A DNA stretch of 41,073 nucleotides from an uncultured Lachnospiraceae bacterium (GCA_945868305.1 CAMBKU010000018.1:1-41073), one strand, 5' to 3'; positions 1 to 7,928 are shown, numbered from the stretch's first letter. Notes: generated from the sequence alone by a model not told the origin. Made by a program: numbers and translations.

Positions 1-558
1 TTATATAAAATTTTTTGATTCACTTGCTTTCCGAAGCAACATAATATGGTATTCTTCATCCTGAATGATTCTTGCCAGAACTGCATTAACATAGTCATCC
101 TGTATCAGTTTTACATGCATCCGGTACTGATTGATTGCTGCCTGCTCAGCTTCCAGATCGGCCGTCAGCATTTTTCTGATATTCTCTGAAGTATCAAGAT
201 ATGCCGGTGTCCACATTTTAGCCCCTCTGTCACGATATTTTGCGGTAAAATCAATACTTCCGCCCAGCAGAAACATCAATTCTCCTAATTTCTGCAAATG
301 TATCATTTCCGCCATAGCGATTCCCAAAATCAACTTTACCAGCGGACATTTCTCACAAGATAAACGATTCTCATGGTTTATATACTGTGTAATCGCGGAT
401 AGTTCGGAAACCGAACCGCAATAATCAACACTCAGCAAATTAGCATATACCTGATTTTTTTCTTTTACCTGCGTCGGCGGGTAGGGTAAATCCATCATAA
501 TCGGGTGAACCTCCGCCAGACTGCAGGTATTCACTAAGGGTGACCTTTTTTCTTCCAT
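1..558 (-). CDS. Ferritin-like diiron-fold protein
   Basis: This 185-residue protein has the four-helix pattern of ferritin-like or rubrerythrin-fold proteins. Candidate metal ligands are E52 (SELSAITQY), E84 and H87 (AEMIH), E136 or E138 (DLEAEQAAINQY) and E168/H171 (DEEYH). That gives two carboxylate helices and two ExxH motifs, as expected for a dinuclear Fe or Mn site. No C-terminal rubredoxin domain is present, so it is not a classical rubrerythrin. A Cys pair (C68/C71) lies between the first two helices and could be an extra metal or redox site. It is the last gene of a leftward series that begins with ureohydrolases. Family membership is fairly secure. Substrate and role (peroxide scavenging, metal storage or spore-associated) are unknown. 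Confidence 0.7.
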   Translation of the reverse strand: MEEKRSPLVNTCSLAEVHPIMMDLPYPPTQVKEKNQVYANLLSVDYCGSVSELSAITQYINHENRLSCEKCPLVKLILGIAMAEMIHLQKLGELMFLLGGSIDFTAKYRDRGAKMWTPAYLDTSENIRKMLTADLEAEQAAINQYRMHVKLIQDDYVNAVLARIIQDEEYHIMLLRKASESKNFI

Positions 559-641
559 GACCTAATTCTCTCCTAATCAATATCTTCCTATAAGATAATA
601 TATTGGAGTTTCGCATGGATGTGCATTATTTGTGAATGAGA

Positions 642-1259
642 TTAAATCTCTCTTTTTCGCTCTGTATGCTCTAAGACAATATGATACAGAATATTTACCG
701 TTTCCTCGATTCCAAATTCACTTACATCTAACATTACCTGCTTATAATCCCTGTCTCCACGGTTTTTTCCAGTTACATATTTATAATAGTTATGTCTCTG
801 TTTGTCTACTCGGCGAATCAGTTTCTCCGCTGATTTTTCATCCAGATTATAATCCTTTGCAATATGTTTGATTCTTGCAGAAAGCGGGGCATATAAAAAG
901 ATATTGAGACAATTTGGATATTCACGCAGGATATAGTCTGAGCAGCGTCCAAAGAAAATACAGGAGCCGTTCTTATCCGCAAGCTCTTTGATTACTTCTG
1001 CCTGTGCTACAATTGCTTTTTCGTCATAAAAGCTTGTGGACGAACCATATCCAAAAGATTTTAATAAGCCTTTTTGCGATTTATCCACAATGGCATCACT
1101 TTCTTCAAACATATCTTTGTTTATTCCCACTCGTTCGGCAGTCATGTCAATCAAATCTTTATCATAAAAATCAACTGCCAGCTTTGATGCAAGCTGACGC
1201 CCAATTTCTCTGGCATTGCATCCGAATTCACGGCTGATATTGATAATAATTTTTTTCAT
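642..1259 (-). CDS. Cytidylate kinase-like P-loop family protein
   Basis: This 205-residue protein starts with IIINISREFGCNAREIGRQLA, the signature of the cytidylate-kinase-like family (Pfam cytidylate kinase-2 type). Here the usual P-loop is replaced by a SREFG...G.x(I/V)G pattern. The next segment, VDFYDKDLID, is also typical. The middle part has GRCSDYIL and IKHIAKDYNLDEKSAEKLIRRVDKQRHNYYKYVTG, which matches the lid region of these proteins. It is distinct from genuine Cmk, and the physiological substrate of the family is not settled. It ends 83 bases before the ferritin-like gene and starts 10 bases after the ureohydrolase stop, so it is probably co-transcribed with both. Confidence 0.75.
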   Translation of the reverse strand: MKKIIINISREFGCNAREIGRQLASKLAVDFYDKDLIDMTAERVGINKDMFEESDAIVDKSQKGLLKSFGYGSSTSFYDEKAIVAQAEVIKELADKNGSCIFFGRCSDYILREYPNCLNIFLYAPLSARIKHIAKDYNLDEKSAEKLIRRVDKQRHNYYKYVTGKNRGDRDYKQVMLDVSEFGIEETVNILYHIVLEHTERKREI

Positions 1260-1269
1260 ATGCTTCCTC

Positions 1270-2235
1270 CTATTTATGTTTTTCTTTCCAATATGGCTGA
1301 TCGCAGATTTTGCCCAAAAATTCCACTATCGTCTGCGCTGCAAGATATGATGTAATTCTTGTTCCAACATCCAAATCCGGCGCCACTTCCACAAGATCAA
1401 ATCCTACAACCTCCACACGTTCTGCAACCGCAGTCAGGGTATCACGCAATTCTCTGTAGAGCATGCCATCCGGCTCTGCCGATACACAGCCCGGAACCAA
1501 AGAAGCATCCAGCACATCGATGTCAATCGATACATAACACGGCTCTCCTTCCGGCAACAACCCGGCAATTCCCTTCGGTCCAAGCTCCCAGAATTCATCC
1601 ATGGTAACAACCCTGTTTCCTGCCGCCATAGAATCCAGACCGGAAATATCCCTGATACTGCGATAGCCTACCTGTGTCAGGCTTTTAACATGATTCATAT
1701 CATTCACATGACGAAAAGGATGCGTATTTGTATTTTCGAATCCAGGTTCTATCGGCAGAAAATCTGTATGGGCATCTAAATGCAAAACATGGATTCCTTC
1801 AAATTTGTCAAAAGCGCGAATTGAAGGATACGAAATCGCATGGTCTCCTCCCAGCACAATCGGAAGTGCGCCCTGATTCAGAATACGTTTTACGCCTTCC
1901 GTAATTCTGTCAAAGCTCCCCTCTACATCCGTAGGAATCACATTTGCATCACCAAAATCATAAATTCTGTGTTTTGCAAGTTCCTCTCCCAGATACATCC
2001 GTTTTCTCTGCTGGTCATAATATCCACTGTCCGTAAAGCGAAGTGTCTGCTCTCTTACTGCCCTTGCGCAAAGTCTTGATCCAGGGACATAAGGACACCC
2101 CTCATCAAATGGCGCTCCGATAACACCAATGGCAATTTCCTTATCGGACAAATCTTCATCTTCACGAATCATTGGTGCCCGTAAAAAAGTTGGTATTCCA
2201 ACAAATGGATAAGCTGCATAATTTTTGTGTGCCAT
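1270..2235 (-). CDS. Agmatinase/arginase-family ureohydrolase, divergent paralogue A
   Basis: This 321-residue ureohydrolase would hydrolyse a guanidino or amidino compound, releasing urea or an analogue, at a dinuclear Mn (or Ni) centre. The metal motifs are all visible: GGDH (about residue 133), DAHTD, and SIDIDVLD with a following VPG. The agmatinase signature GTGTPE after the last motif is absent and reads CVSAEPDG instead. The N-terminal part also differs from the other two ureohydrolases in this window. This one is therefore a separate subfamily with possibly different substrate specificity. It lies 16 bases downstream of the PAS regulator and has a good AGGAG site before the ATG. Substrate candidates are agmatine, guanidinobutyrate, guanidinopropionate or guanidine; the sequence does not decide. 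Confidence 0.8.
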   Translation of the reverse strand: MAHKNYAAYPFVGIPTFLRAPMIREDEDLSDKEIAIGVIGAPFDEGCPYVPGSRLCARAVREQTLRFTDSGYYDQQRKRMYLGEELAKHRIYDFGDANVIPTDVEGSFDRITEGVKRILNQGALPIVLGGDHAISYPSIRAFDKFEGIHVLHLDAHTDFLPIEPGFENTNTHPFRHVNDMNHVKSLTQVGYRSIRDISGLDSMAAGNRVVTMDEFWELGPKGIAGLLPEGEPCYVSIDIDVLDASLVPGCVSAEPDGMLYRELRDTLTAVAERVEVVGFDLVEVAPDLDVGTRITSYLAAQTIVEFLGKICDQPYWKEKHK

Positions 2236-2251
2236 ATCTTACATCTCCTTT

Positions 2252-3532
2252 TTATTCTGCATTTACATATTTTTTTATTTTTCTTGCCGCCGACGGTTGG
2301 CTGATTCCCAGTTTTTCCGCCACTTTAACGGTAGTTTTATATTTTTTGTAAGTTCTGGTTATAATATTTTTCTCATAGAACTCCAGCATGTCCTTTAGGC
2401 TCTCATTATTCGTGAATGCCTCCATTGACTGTGCAGAAATACGGCTTGGAAGATTATATACATCTACTCTATCTGTCTCCGCAGTAAGCACTACACGTTC
2501 AATCGTATTTTTTATCTCATTGATATTTCCAACCCACTCATAATTTAACAACGCATTGATTGCTTTTGGCGTAAATTTTACAGTTCTGTCATATTTCTTA
2601 TTAAAATAGTCCAGATAATAGTTGATAAAAATATTGACATCCTCCGGTCTTTCACTCATGGAGACAATTTGTACCTGATAACTCTCAAAATAATTATAAA
2701 ATTCTTCTGTAATCAGATTTTTTTCCTTTAGTTGCTCTAGTGACATTTCAGCGATTCCAACGACAACCACACCATTTCGCTTCAAGTGGGAAATCAACGT
2801 TTTCTGCAGCTCCGGAGACAAAAGTTCAATATTTTCCACTATCAGTGTTTTCTTGATTCCCGCAGATATCAACCCCTGCTCTCCGAACAATTCCTTATTT
2901 ATGGTTTCGTCATCTAAAAGCTCGCAATTATACTCATATAGCAATTCCGACTTTCCGTAGGCAACCCTGGTCAGATGTTTTTTCCCGCAGCCCTGCGGTC
3001 CATATACAAACGCCGGCAGTTCCTTGTCCGCGAAAATCTGCAATATTCTTACTGCATCCGTAAATACTTTGCTCTTACTAAGCAAATTACTGCTCATATA
3101 ATCTTCCTGCGAAAGCCGATTTAACTGATAGGTTAATTCCTCTACCTCCAGTTGAAGTTGATTGTAACTATTCTTTAATTCTTCATAGCTGCTAATCTCC
3201 CAGGAAGATATGACTAAAATCATTTCCATTTCCCCGTCATCACCAAAAAATGGCATTCCTGTGACCATAGTTTCCGTCCCGTTAAGATTCTTTTGGACGG
3301 TGACTATTTTTTCTCTTTTTTCATATACCATTTCCGTCACACAGGGACGAAAAATATCCTGTATCTCCGGATTCGTTACCTTTTTTCCAAGAAGCTGATC
3401 TGCTGAAACCCCGAAAAATTCTTCACAGGATTTCCCTATATATACAAAAACACCGTCTTTGTCTGCTATTGTTATACTTGGATGCAATGTTTCCAAAATT
3501 CTTCCAATATATTCATATCGCTTCTCACCCAT
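2252..3532 (-). CDS. PAS / degenerate AAA+ / TyrR-type HTH transcriptional regulator
   Basis: This 426-residue protein has the layout of sigma-54 activators. It has an N-terminal PAS domain (about 8-110), a short coiled linker (115-140), an AAA+ module (150-365) and a C-terminal HTH (394-422, VKVAEKLGISQPSAARKIKKY), which is like TyrR. The AAA+ module is degenerate. Walker A reads GPQGCGKKH; the segment after ELFG (214-217) goes directly to the Walker B-like strand with no GAFTGA loop; Walker B is LIVEN rather than LFLDE; and the usual GNVREL is GNINEI. From family knowledge, loss of GAFTGA means no sigma-54 contact, as in E. coli TyrR. It is probably a ligand-sensing regulator of the adjacent ureohydrolase and transporter genes, possibly through the palindromes near 7763 and 7840. 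Confidence 0.85.
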   Translation of the reverse strand: MGEKRYEYIGRILETLHPSITIADKDGVFVYIGKSCEEFFGVSADQLLGKKVTNPEIQDIFRPCVTEMVYEKREKIVTVQKNLNGTETMVTGMPFFGDDGEMEMILVISSWEISSYEELKNSYNQLQLEVEELTYQLNRLSQEDYMSSNLLSKSKVFTDAVRILQIFADKELPAFVYGPQGCGKKHLTRVAYGKSELLYEYNCELLDDETINKELFGEQGLISAGIKKTLIVENIELLSPELQKTLISHLKRNGVVVVGIAEMSLEQLKEKNLITEEFYNYFESYQVQIVSMSERPEDVNIFINYYLDYFNKKYDRTVKFTPKAINALLNYEWVGNINEIKNTIERVVLTAETDRVDVYNLPSRISAQSMEAFTNNESLKDMLEFYEKNIITRTYKKYKTTVKVAEKLGISQPSAARKIKKYVNAE

Positions 3533-3540
3533 ACAATCAC

Positions 3541-4320
3541 CTATACATTCAATATTTTTGAGAAAAACTGTTTTGCCCTGTCGGTTTTTGGGTTCTTAAA
3601 TACTTCATCCGGCGTTCCGTCTTCCAGTACATAGCCGCCATCCATAAAGCAGACTCTGTCCGATACCTCCGCCGCAAATCCCATTTCATGTGTAACTACA
3701 ATCATTGTCATGCCTTCCTTTGCCAGTTCCTTCATGACGTTTAAAACTTCGTTTACAAATTCAGGATCCAGCGCAGAGGTAGGTTCATCAAACAAAATAG
3801 CTTTTGGTTCCATAGCCAGCGCTCTTGCAATGGCAACTCTCTGCTGCTGCCCTCCGGAAAGCTGTGTCGGCAGCGCTCCCGCTTTTTCTTTCATGCCAAC
3901 CTTTTCCAATAATTCTTCTGCTTTTTTGATGGCTTCCTCCTTTTTTACCTTTTTAATCTGAACCGGCCCTTCAATTACATTTTCCAGCACTGTTTTATGC
4001 GGCCAGAGATTGAACTGCTGGAACACCATTCCAACATTCTTTCTGATTTCTTTTGCAACTTTTTCATTATCTTTTGCTGCCTGCTTTGATTCTTTTGGTC
4101 CGACTAATGTATTTCCAAAAATAGAAATCTCTCCATCCGTCAAAGTTTCCAGATAATTCAAACACCTTAAAAATGTACTTTTTCCCGAACCACTGGGACC
4201 AATGATTGTCACTACCTGCCCCTCATAAATATCCATATCAATTTTCTTTAATACATCCAGTTCACCATATGATTTTGATAGATTTTTTACCGAAATAACG
4301 ATATTTTCTGATTTGCTCAT
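3541..4320 (-). CDS. Polar amino acid-type ABC importer, ATP-binding subunit
   Basis: This 259-residue ABC ATPase belongs to the HisP/GlnQ/ArtP group. Motifs seen are Walker [11 protein letters not shown]-loop FQQFNLWPH, signature LSGGQQQR, Walker [13 protein letters not shown] and the switch His in VVTHEMGF. The FNLWxHxTVLENV string and the roughly 20-residue insertion before the Q-loop ([14 protein letters not shown]) are features I associate with the HisP/opine/arginine branch, which suggests a basic or guanidino-type solute. It follows the two permease genes (17-base gap) and is separated by 8 bases from the regulator gene. It would energise uptake at the cytoplasmic face. Confidence 0.92.
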   Translation of the reverse strand: MSKSENIVISVKNLSKSYGELDVLKKIDMDIYEGQVVTIIGPSGSGKSTFLRCLNYLETLTDGEISIFGNTLVGPKESKQAAKDNEKVAKEIRKNVGMVFQQFNLWPHKTVLENVIEGPVQIKKVKKEEAIKKAEELLEKVGMKEKAGALPTQLSGGQQQRVAIARALAMEPKAILFDEPTSALDPEFVNEVLNVMKELAKEGMTMIVVTHEMGFAAEVSDRVCFMDGGYVLEDGTPDEVFKNPKTDRAKQFFSKILNV

Positions 4321-4337
4321 TATGTGCCACTTCCTCT

Positions 4338-4997
4338 CTATATACTTAACAGCTTATTCTTCTTCTCAATTTTTTTGGTAACCATCTCAATACCGATGTT
4401 GATTACCCAATACAAGGCTCCGGCAAGCAAATATACAAACAACGGTGCAAAAGTAACACCAATGGCTTTCTTTGTCATCATTGTAAGCTCTGTTACTGTT
4501 ATGATGGAAAGAATAGAGGTGTCTTTCACTGTCTGCAAAAACTGTCCGGTCAATGGCGGAATGATCACACCCACTGTCTGTGGCAACAAAATGCGAAACA
4601 GTGTTTTAAAATATCCCATTCCAATTGCCGCTGCTGCCTCCGACTGTCCCTTTGGAATCGATCTGATACCACTTTCAAAAATAACCGCTATGTAGGCTGC
4701 ATTATAGGCACTCATAACAGCTACTCCAATCCAGAAAGCTGATACTTTAAGTCCCAGAGACGGCAACCCATAATAAGCTAAGTAGACCTGTACCATAAAA
4801 GGCGTACATCTGAAAATCTTAATGTATACTCGTGCAATTGCTTCTACCAGTTTATTTTTTGATAAACACATACAGCATATTAAAAATCCAACAATAATCG
4901 AAAATATAATTGCCAAAACGGAAATTTCTATTGTAACTACAAGCCCCTGCATAAGTAAGGGAATTGTAATCTCAGCAATTCTTAAAAATTCTTCCAT
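4338..4997 (-). CDS. Polar amino acid-type ABC importer permease (second)
   Basis: This 219-residue HisM/GlnP-family permease has the conserved EAA loop ([24 protein letters not shown]) around residues 117-140. It has the usual N-terminal helix ([18 protein letters not shown]) and several further membrane spans. It lies 12 bases after the first permease gene, and the two probably form a heterodimer in the membrane with the ATPase encoded next. The Lys-rich C-terminal tail (TKKIEKKNK) fits an inside-positive terminus. Confidence 0.92.
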   Translation of the reverse strand: MEEFLRIAEITIPLLMQGLVVTIEISVLAIIFSIIVGFLICCMCLSKNKLVEAIARVYIKIFRCTPFMVQVYLAYYGLPSLGLKVSAFWIGVAVMSAYNAAYIAVIFESGIRSIPKGQSEAAAAIGMGYFKTLFRILLPQTVGVIIPPLTGQFLQTVKDTSILSIITVTELTMMTKKAIGVTFAPLFVYLLAGALYWVINIGIEMVTKKIEKKNKLLSI

Positions 4998-5009
4998 ACT
5001 AATTCCTCC

Positions 5010-5672
5010 TTACTTTGCAAGCATTCTTCTTTTTTGCCATTTTACCAGTTCCTCTAACAATGCACAGACGATAAAATAAATAATTGCAATCGTAATGTAA
5101 AAAGGAATCGTAATATAAGTACTGTTGACAAGTCTCTGCGCTGTTCTTGTCAACTCTACAACCGCTACTACGGAAAGCATTGGTGATACCTTAATTACAT
5201 TGATAAATTCGCTGGTAAGCTGCGGCATTACTACGCGAAATACCTGTGGCAGGATGATGCGGGTCCAGATTTGACGCTTGGACATGCCTATGGCATATCC
5301 AGCTTCAATCTGACCCTTGGGAATTGCAGTAATTCCTCCACGCATGATTTCAGCCATAAACCCGCCACTGTTTAAGCTAAGTGCGATTACACCGGATGTA
5401 AAACTCGATAAATTCGGACCAATTACAGCCAACGCCTGATAAATGATATAAATCTGTACCAGTACAGGGGTTCCTCTTACAAAACTGATATATACATTTG
5501 CGATTGTCTTGACAATCCTGCTTGGCAGAGAGTTTCCTCCCATTCGCACAACTGTGAGCAGCATTCCGATACACAATGCAATAATAATAGCTTCTATCGA
5601 GACTAATATCGTATATCTCAATCCTTTTAAAAGTAATGGCATATACTGGAAAATTACTTCAACAGTTCCCAT
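5010..5672 (-). CDS. Polar amino acid-type ABC importer permease (first)
   Basis: This 220-residue HisQ/GlnP-family permease has a start region typical of the family (YMPLLLKGLRYTILVSIEAIII). The motif RGTPVLVQIYIIY lies in the middle and the EAA loop reads GQIEAGYAIGMSKRQIWTRIILPQ. It begins 25 bases after the binding-protein gene and has a clear upstream AGGAG-like site. It pairs with the next permease to form the transmembrane channel of the importer in the guanidino-compound island. Confidence 0.92.
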   Translation of the reverse strand: MGTVEVIFQYMPLLLKGLRYTILVSIEAIIIALCIGMLLTVVRMGGNSLPSRIVKTIANVYISFVRGTPVLVQIYIIYQALAVIGPNLSSFTSGVIALSLNSGGFMAEIMRGGITAIPKGQIEAGYAIGMSKRQIWTRIILPQVFRVVMPQLTSEFINVIKVSPMLSVVAVVELTRTAQRLVNSTYITIPFYITIAIIYFIVCALLEELVKWQKRRMLAK

Positions 5673-5697
5673 ATGCTATCTCCTTCCAAACTAATTC

Positions 5698-6636
5698 TTA
5701 TTCTGCAGGAATATAATCAGTGCTCGGCAGTTCTACCGTTTCACCAAACCATTTTTCCTGTTCTTCCGCCAAAAATCCATTCTCTTTAAATTTCTCAATT
5801 TCTGAATTGATATAATCTGATAATTCTGTGTCTGATTTACGCACTGCCCATCCCAACCAGGTCTCTGACTCACTGATCATGGCAACTTCACCATTTTCAT
5901 TCACAACCAATTCATAAAGATCCGGATTTTCCAATACCAACGCACAGGCACTTGCATAATTCTGTGCTACCAAATCCACCTGGCCGTTTCTAAGCTCCGT
6001 ATATGCTTCCGGATATGAATCATAGGTTTTTAATTCCGCATATCCTTCGCCACCCTCTGCTACTACCGCATCGTTATATGCAATAGTATCTGTTTCATTG
6101 TAAGAAGATGTCTGTGTTCCGACAATCTTGCCTGCCATATCATCTGCTGTTTTAATAGAGTCATCATCTGCTCTTTTGATAAATACGTTAGTTCCGCTCT
6201 GAATCGGCTCGGTTATCGTATATTTTTCCGCTCTCTCTGCTGTAATTCCGAGTGTGGCACCAACCATGTCATACTTTTTCGCCTCTAATCCGGCAAGAAT
6301 ACCCTGGAAAGGTAAATCCACATACTCCAGTTCCACACCCAGATCATCACAGATTTGCTGCAGAATATCTGCATTGTATCCGATAATCGTCTCTCCGTCT
6401 TCATCGAGAAATTCAAACGGTTCATAAGCGGCTTCAGTAGCCACAACCAGCTTTCCTTTTGCCTTGATAGCATCCAGTGTTAATGCTTCTCCATCATCTG
6501 CTGCCTCGGTAGTTGTTCCGTCTGCCGTCGTATCGGTACTTCCGGAATCAGAGCTTCCACAACCCGCCAGACATCCAATCATCATTGTACCTGCAACTGC
6601 TCCTGCCATTAACTTTGTCCATATTGTTCTTCTCAT
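5698..6636 (-). CDS. ABC importer substrate-binding lipoprotein, candidate guanidino-acid binder
   Basis: This 312-residue SBP_bac_3-family protein has a signal peptide and lipobox (LAGC, lipidated Cys26), then an acidic Ser/Thr-rich linker and the two-lobed binding domain. The family hallmarks YEPFEF (71-76), IIGYNADIL and ITAERAEKYTIT are present. R135 corresponds to the Arg that binds the ligand carboxylate in HisJ-type proteins. In the segment GQVDLVAQNYASA (218-230), the position I align with the Asp that binds the alpha-ammonium group is N226. A carboxylated ligand without an alpha-amino group, such as 4-guanidinobutyrate or 3-guanidinopropionate, would fit. This is an inference from motif alignment by eye. 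The gene lies downstream of a terminator-like hairpin that follows the ureohydrolase. Confidence 0.9.
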   Translation of the reverse strand: MRRTIWTKLMAGAVAGTMMIGCLAGCGSSDSGSTDTTADGTTTEAADDGEALTLDAIKAKGKLVVATEAAYEPFEFLDEDGETIIGYNADILQQICDDLGVELEYVDLPFQGILAGLEAKKYDMVGATLGITAERAEKYTITEPIQSGTNVFIKRADDDSIKTADDMAGKIVGTQTSSYNETDTIAYNDAVVAEGGEGYAELKTYDSYPEAYTELRNGQVDLVAQNYASACALVLENPDLYELVVNENGEVAMISESETWLGWAVRKSDTELSDYINSEIEKFKENGFLAEEQEKWFGETVELPSTDYIPAE

Positions 6637-6654
6637 AAATTTTCCTCCTTGTTA

Positions 6655-6693
6655 TAAAAAAATAAAGGCACTTCCAGTAAAAGAAGCGCCTTT
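6655..6693 (-). terminator. Intrinsic terminator/attenuator between ureohydrolase B and the binding-protein gene
   Basis: Arms at 6664-6674 and 6683-6693 pair over 11 bases with one G-U wobble in the minus-strand RNA and an 8-base loop. The minus strand then has eight T residues (plus-strand A run 6655-6662). It sits just after the ureohydrolase B stop and only about 20 bases before the downstream start codon. Transport genes are therefore probably reached by partial read-through, giving lower expression than the first gene. Confidence 0.75.
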
Positions 6694-6717
6694 GCTACTA
6701 AATTAATACCTATTCAA

Positions 6718-7671
6718 TTATCGTTTTCCGTTGATTTTCTGATACGCTAAGATGGAAAGAAACTCAAATAATATGTTTGCTCCCATATATGCTGTAATTT
6801 CTGAATGATCATATGGCGGTGCAACCTCCACCACATCAAAGCCAACAAAATTCAAGTCCTTCAGCTTCCTGATATACTGCAATGTCTCGAATGAGGTAAA
6901 ACCTCCGACCTCCGGTGTTCCTGTACCAGGTGCATATGCCGGATCAACAAAGTCAATATCAAAGGTAAAAAATACTTTTCTGTCACCAACTCTGTCAATG
7001 ATTTCCTTTGCAAGTTCATCCGGTGTCATCGTATGAAGCATATCTCCGGGAATCACCTTAAATCCCAAATCTGCTGCAATCTTAAAATCATCCGGATCAT
7101 ACAATGATCCTCTCATTCCAATCTGTATCGAATGCTCCGGATCGATCAACCCTTCTTCCATCGCTCTGCGAAACGGTGTTCCATGGTTATATTTCTGGCC
7201 AAATACGGTATCACACAAATCCAGATGCGAATCAAAATGGATTAAGGAAACCTTTCCATGCTTTTTGGCAATGGCTCTCAGTTCTCCTAACGTAACAGCA
7301 TGATCCCCGCCAATCGAAAGCGGTACAGCTCCCTGTTCCAAAACCTCTGTCAATGTCTTCTCAATCGCCGCATACGTTTCATGTATGTAATCAGGGATAA
7401 TAGGAACATCTCCCAGATCAGCACCCTTAATGGAATCCATAATGTTGACTCCCATTGCTACATTATTCGGTTTGATCATGGCTGAAATATTTCTGACTCC
7501 ATTCGGACCAAATCTTGCACCTGCCCGAAATGATGCTGCCGTATCAAAAGGAATACCAATAATTCCAAAATCAAGACCTTCGGCACTGTGTGCCATAGGT
7601 AATCTCATAAATGTGCCCATATTACAGAATCTTGGAGATCCGGAGGCACTTGGTGGTTGATAACCGCTCAT
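6718..7671 (-). CDS. Agmatinase-type ureohydrolase, paralogue B
   Basis: This 317-residue ureohydrolase has an intact metal site: IGGDHAVT (about residue 118), IHFDSHLDL, and TFDIDFVDP followed by AYAPGTGTPEVGG, the agmatinase signature. The FVGFDVVEVAPPYDHSEITA segment is also typical. The second metal loop is DSHLD rather than the common DAHTD, and the following residues (CDTVFGQKYNHGTPF) differ from the divergent neighbour C, which may alter the substrate pocket. It is the first gene of the leftward unit, preceded by a near-perfect sigma-70 promoter. The predicted product is urea plus an amine or omega-amino acid. Agmatine is one candidate; guanidino acids are others. Confidence 0.87.
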   Translation of the reverse strand: MSGYQPPSASGSPRFCNMGTFMRLPMAHSAEGLDFGIIGIPFDTAASFRAGARFGPNGVRNISAMIKPNNVAMGVNIMDSIKGADLGDVPIIPDYIHETYAAIEKTLTEVLEQGAVPLSIGGDHAVTLGELRAIAKKHGKVSLIHFDSHLDLCDTVFGQKYNHGTPFRRAMEEGLIDPEHSIQIGMRGSLYDPDDFKIAADLGFKVIPGDMLHTMTPDELAKEIIDRVGDRKVFFTFDIDFVDPAYAPGTGTPEVGGFTSFETLQYIRKLKDLNFVGFDVVEVAPPYDHSEITAYMGANILFEFLSILAYQKINGKR

Positions 7672-7706
7672 GTAACATCCCTCTTTCCTGTCTTTGAATT
7701 AGCTAC

Positions 7707-7734
7707 ATTATAACAGAGGAATTTCGGTTGTCAA
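7707..7734 (-). promoter_or_regulatory. Strong sigma-70-type promoter for the leftward ureohydrolase/transport unit
   Basis: On the minus strand the sequence shows TTGACA (7729-7734), a 16-base spacer and TATAAT (7707-7712). A TGT immediately precedes the -10, giving an extended -10. Both hexamers match consensus. The ureohydrolase B start lies about 35 bases downstream of the -10. The palindrome at 7763-7778 lies upstream of the -35. Confidence 0.8.
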
Positions 7735-7762
7735 CGGAGCTTTTTCTGTTCTGAATTGCGTG

Positions 7763-7778
7763 TATTCATTTTTGAATA
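7763..7778. promoter_or_regulatory. Perfect 16-bp palindrome, candidate operator (site 1)
   Basis: The sequence is TATTCA-TTTT-TGAATA, with exact 6-base inverted arms. It lies about 30 bases upstream of the leftward -35 element, a position suited to an upstream activator or DNA-looping partner. The same arms and spacing recur at 7840-7855, which argues for a dimeric DNA-binding protein. The neighbouring TyrR-like regulator is the obvious but unproven candidate. Confidence 0.6.
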
Positions 7779-7808
7779 GCCTATTTTCCGTTTATTTTAA
7801 CATTTTTT

Positions 7809-7835
7809 CATTCACGTTTCAATCACTTTTGAATG
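7809..7835. promoter_or_regulatory. Degenerate copies of the palindrome between sites 1 and 2
   Basis: Two overlapping weaker matches are seen. CATTCA-CGTT-TCAATC at 7809-7824 has a good left half. CAATCA-CTTT-TGAATG at 7820-7835 has a good right half. Both keep the 4-base spacer. They could be lower-affinity sites filling the gap between the two perfect palindromes, but AT-rich sequence produces such matches readily. Confidence 0.35.
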
Positions 7836-7839
7836 CGAT

Positions 7840-7855
7840 TATTCATTGTTGAATA
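7840..7855. promoter_or_regulatory. Perfect 16-bp palindrome, candidate operator (site 2)
   Basis: The sequence is TATTCA-TTGT-TGAATA, with the same arms and spacing as site 1. It lies 28 bases upstream of the rightward -10 (7884-7889), centred near -48 of the expected start of transcription. That is a typical place for a class II activator, and the rightward promoter lacks a recognisable -35. Confidence 0.6.
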
Positions 7856-7883
7856 CCGCCTTTCATTTTTTTTGCACCAGCAA

Positions 7884-7889
7884 TATAAT
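7884..7889 (+). promoter_or_regulatory. Rightward -10 element without a consensus -35
   Basis: TATAAT is present 40 bases upstream of the ureohydrolase C start codon. The hexamer 17 bases further upstream is TTTCAT, a poor -35. I found no GG-N10-GC sigma-54 arrangement. The weak -35 combined with palindrome 2 suggests activator-dependent expression. Confidence 0.5.
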
Positions 7890-7928
7890 AATGGTCAAGA
7901 AAAAATATTATTTTAGGAGGATAAGCTT

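Noticed and set aside
7681..7928. A sigma-54 (-24/-12) promoter for the ureohydrolase genes
   Set aside because: The regulator's architecture suggested one. TTTGCACC near 7871 looks like a -12 element, but no GG lies 10 bases before the GC on either strand, and good sigma-70 elements are present.
7681..7928. A guanidine riboswitch controlling the ureohydrolase island
   Set aside because: The leftward leader is only about 30 bases and the rightward one about 35 bases from the predicted starts, too short for a guanidine-I element. The conserved core bases are not apparent.
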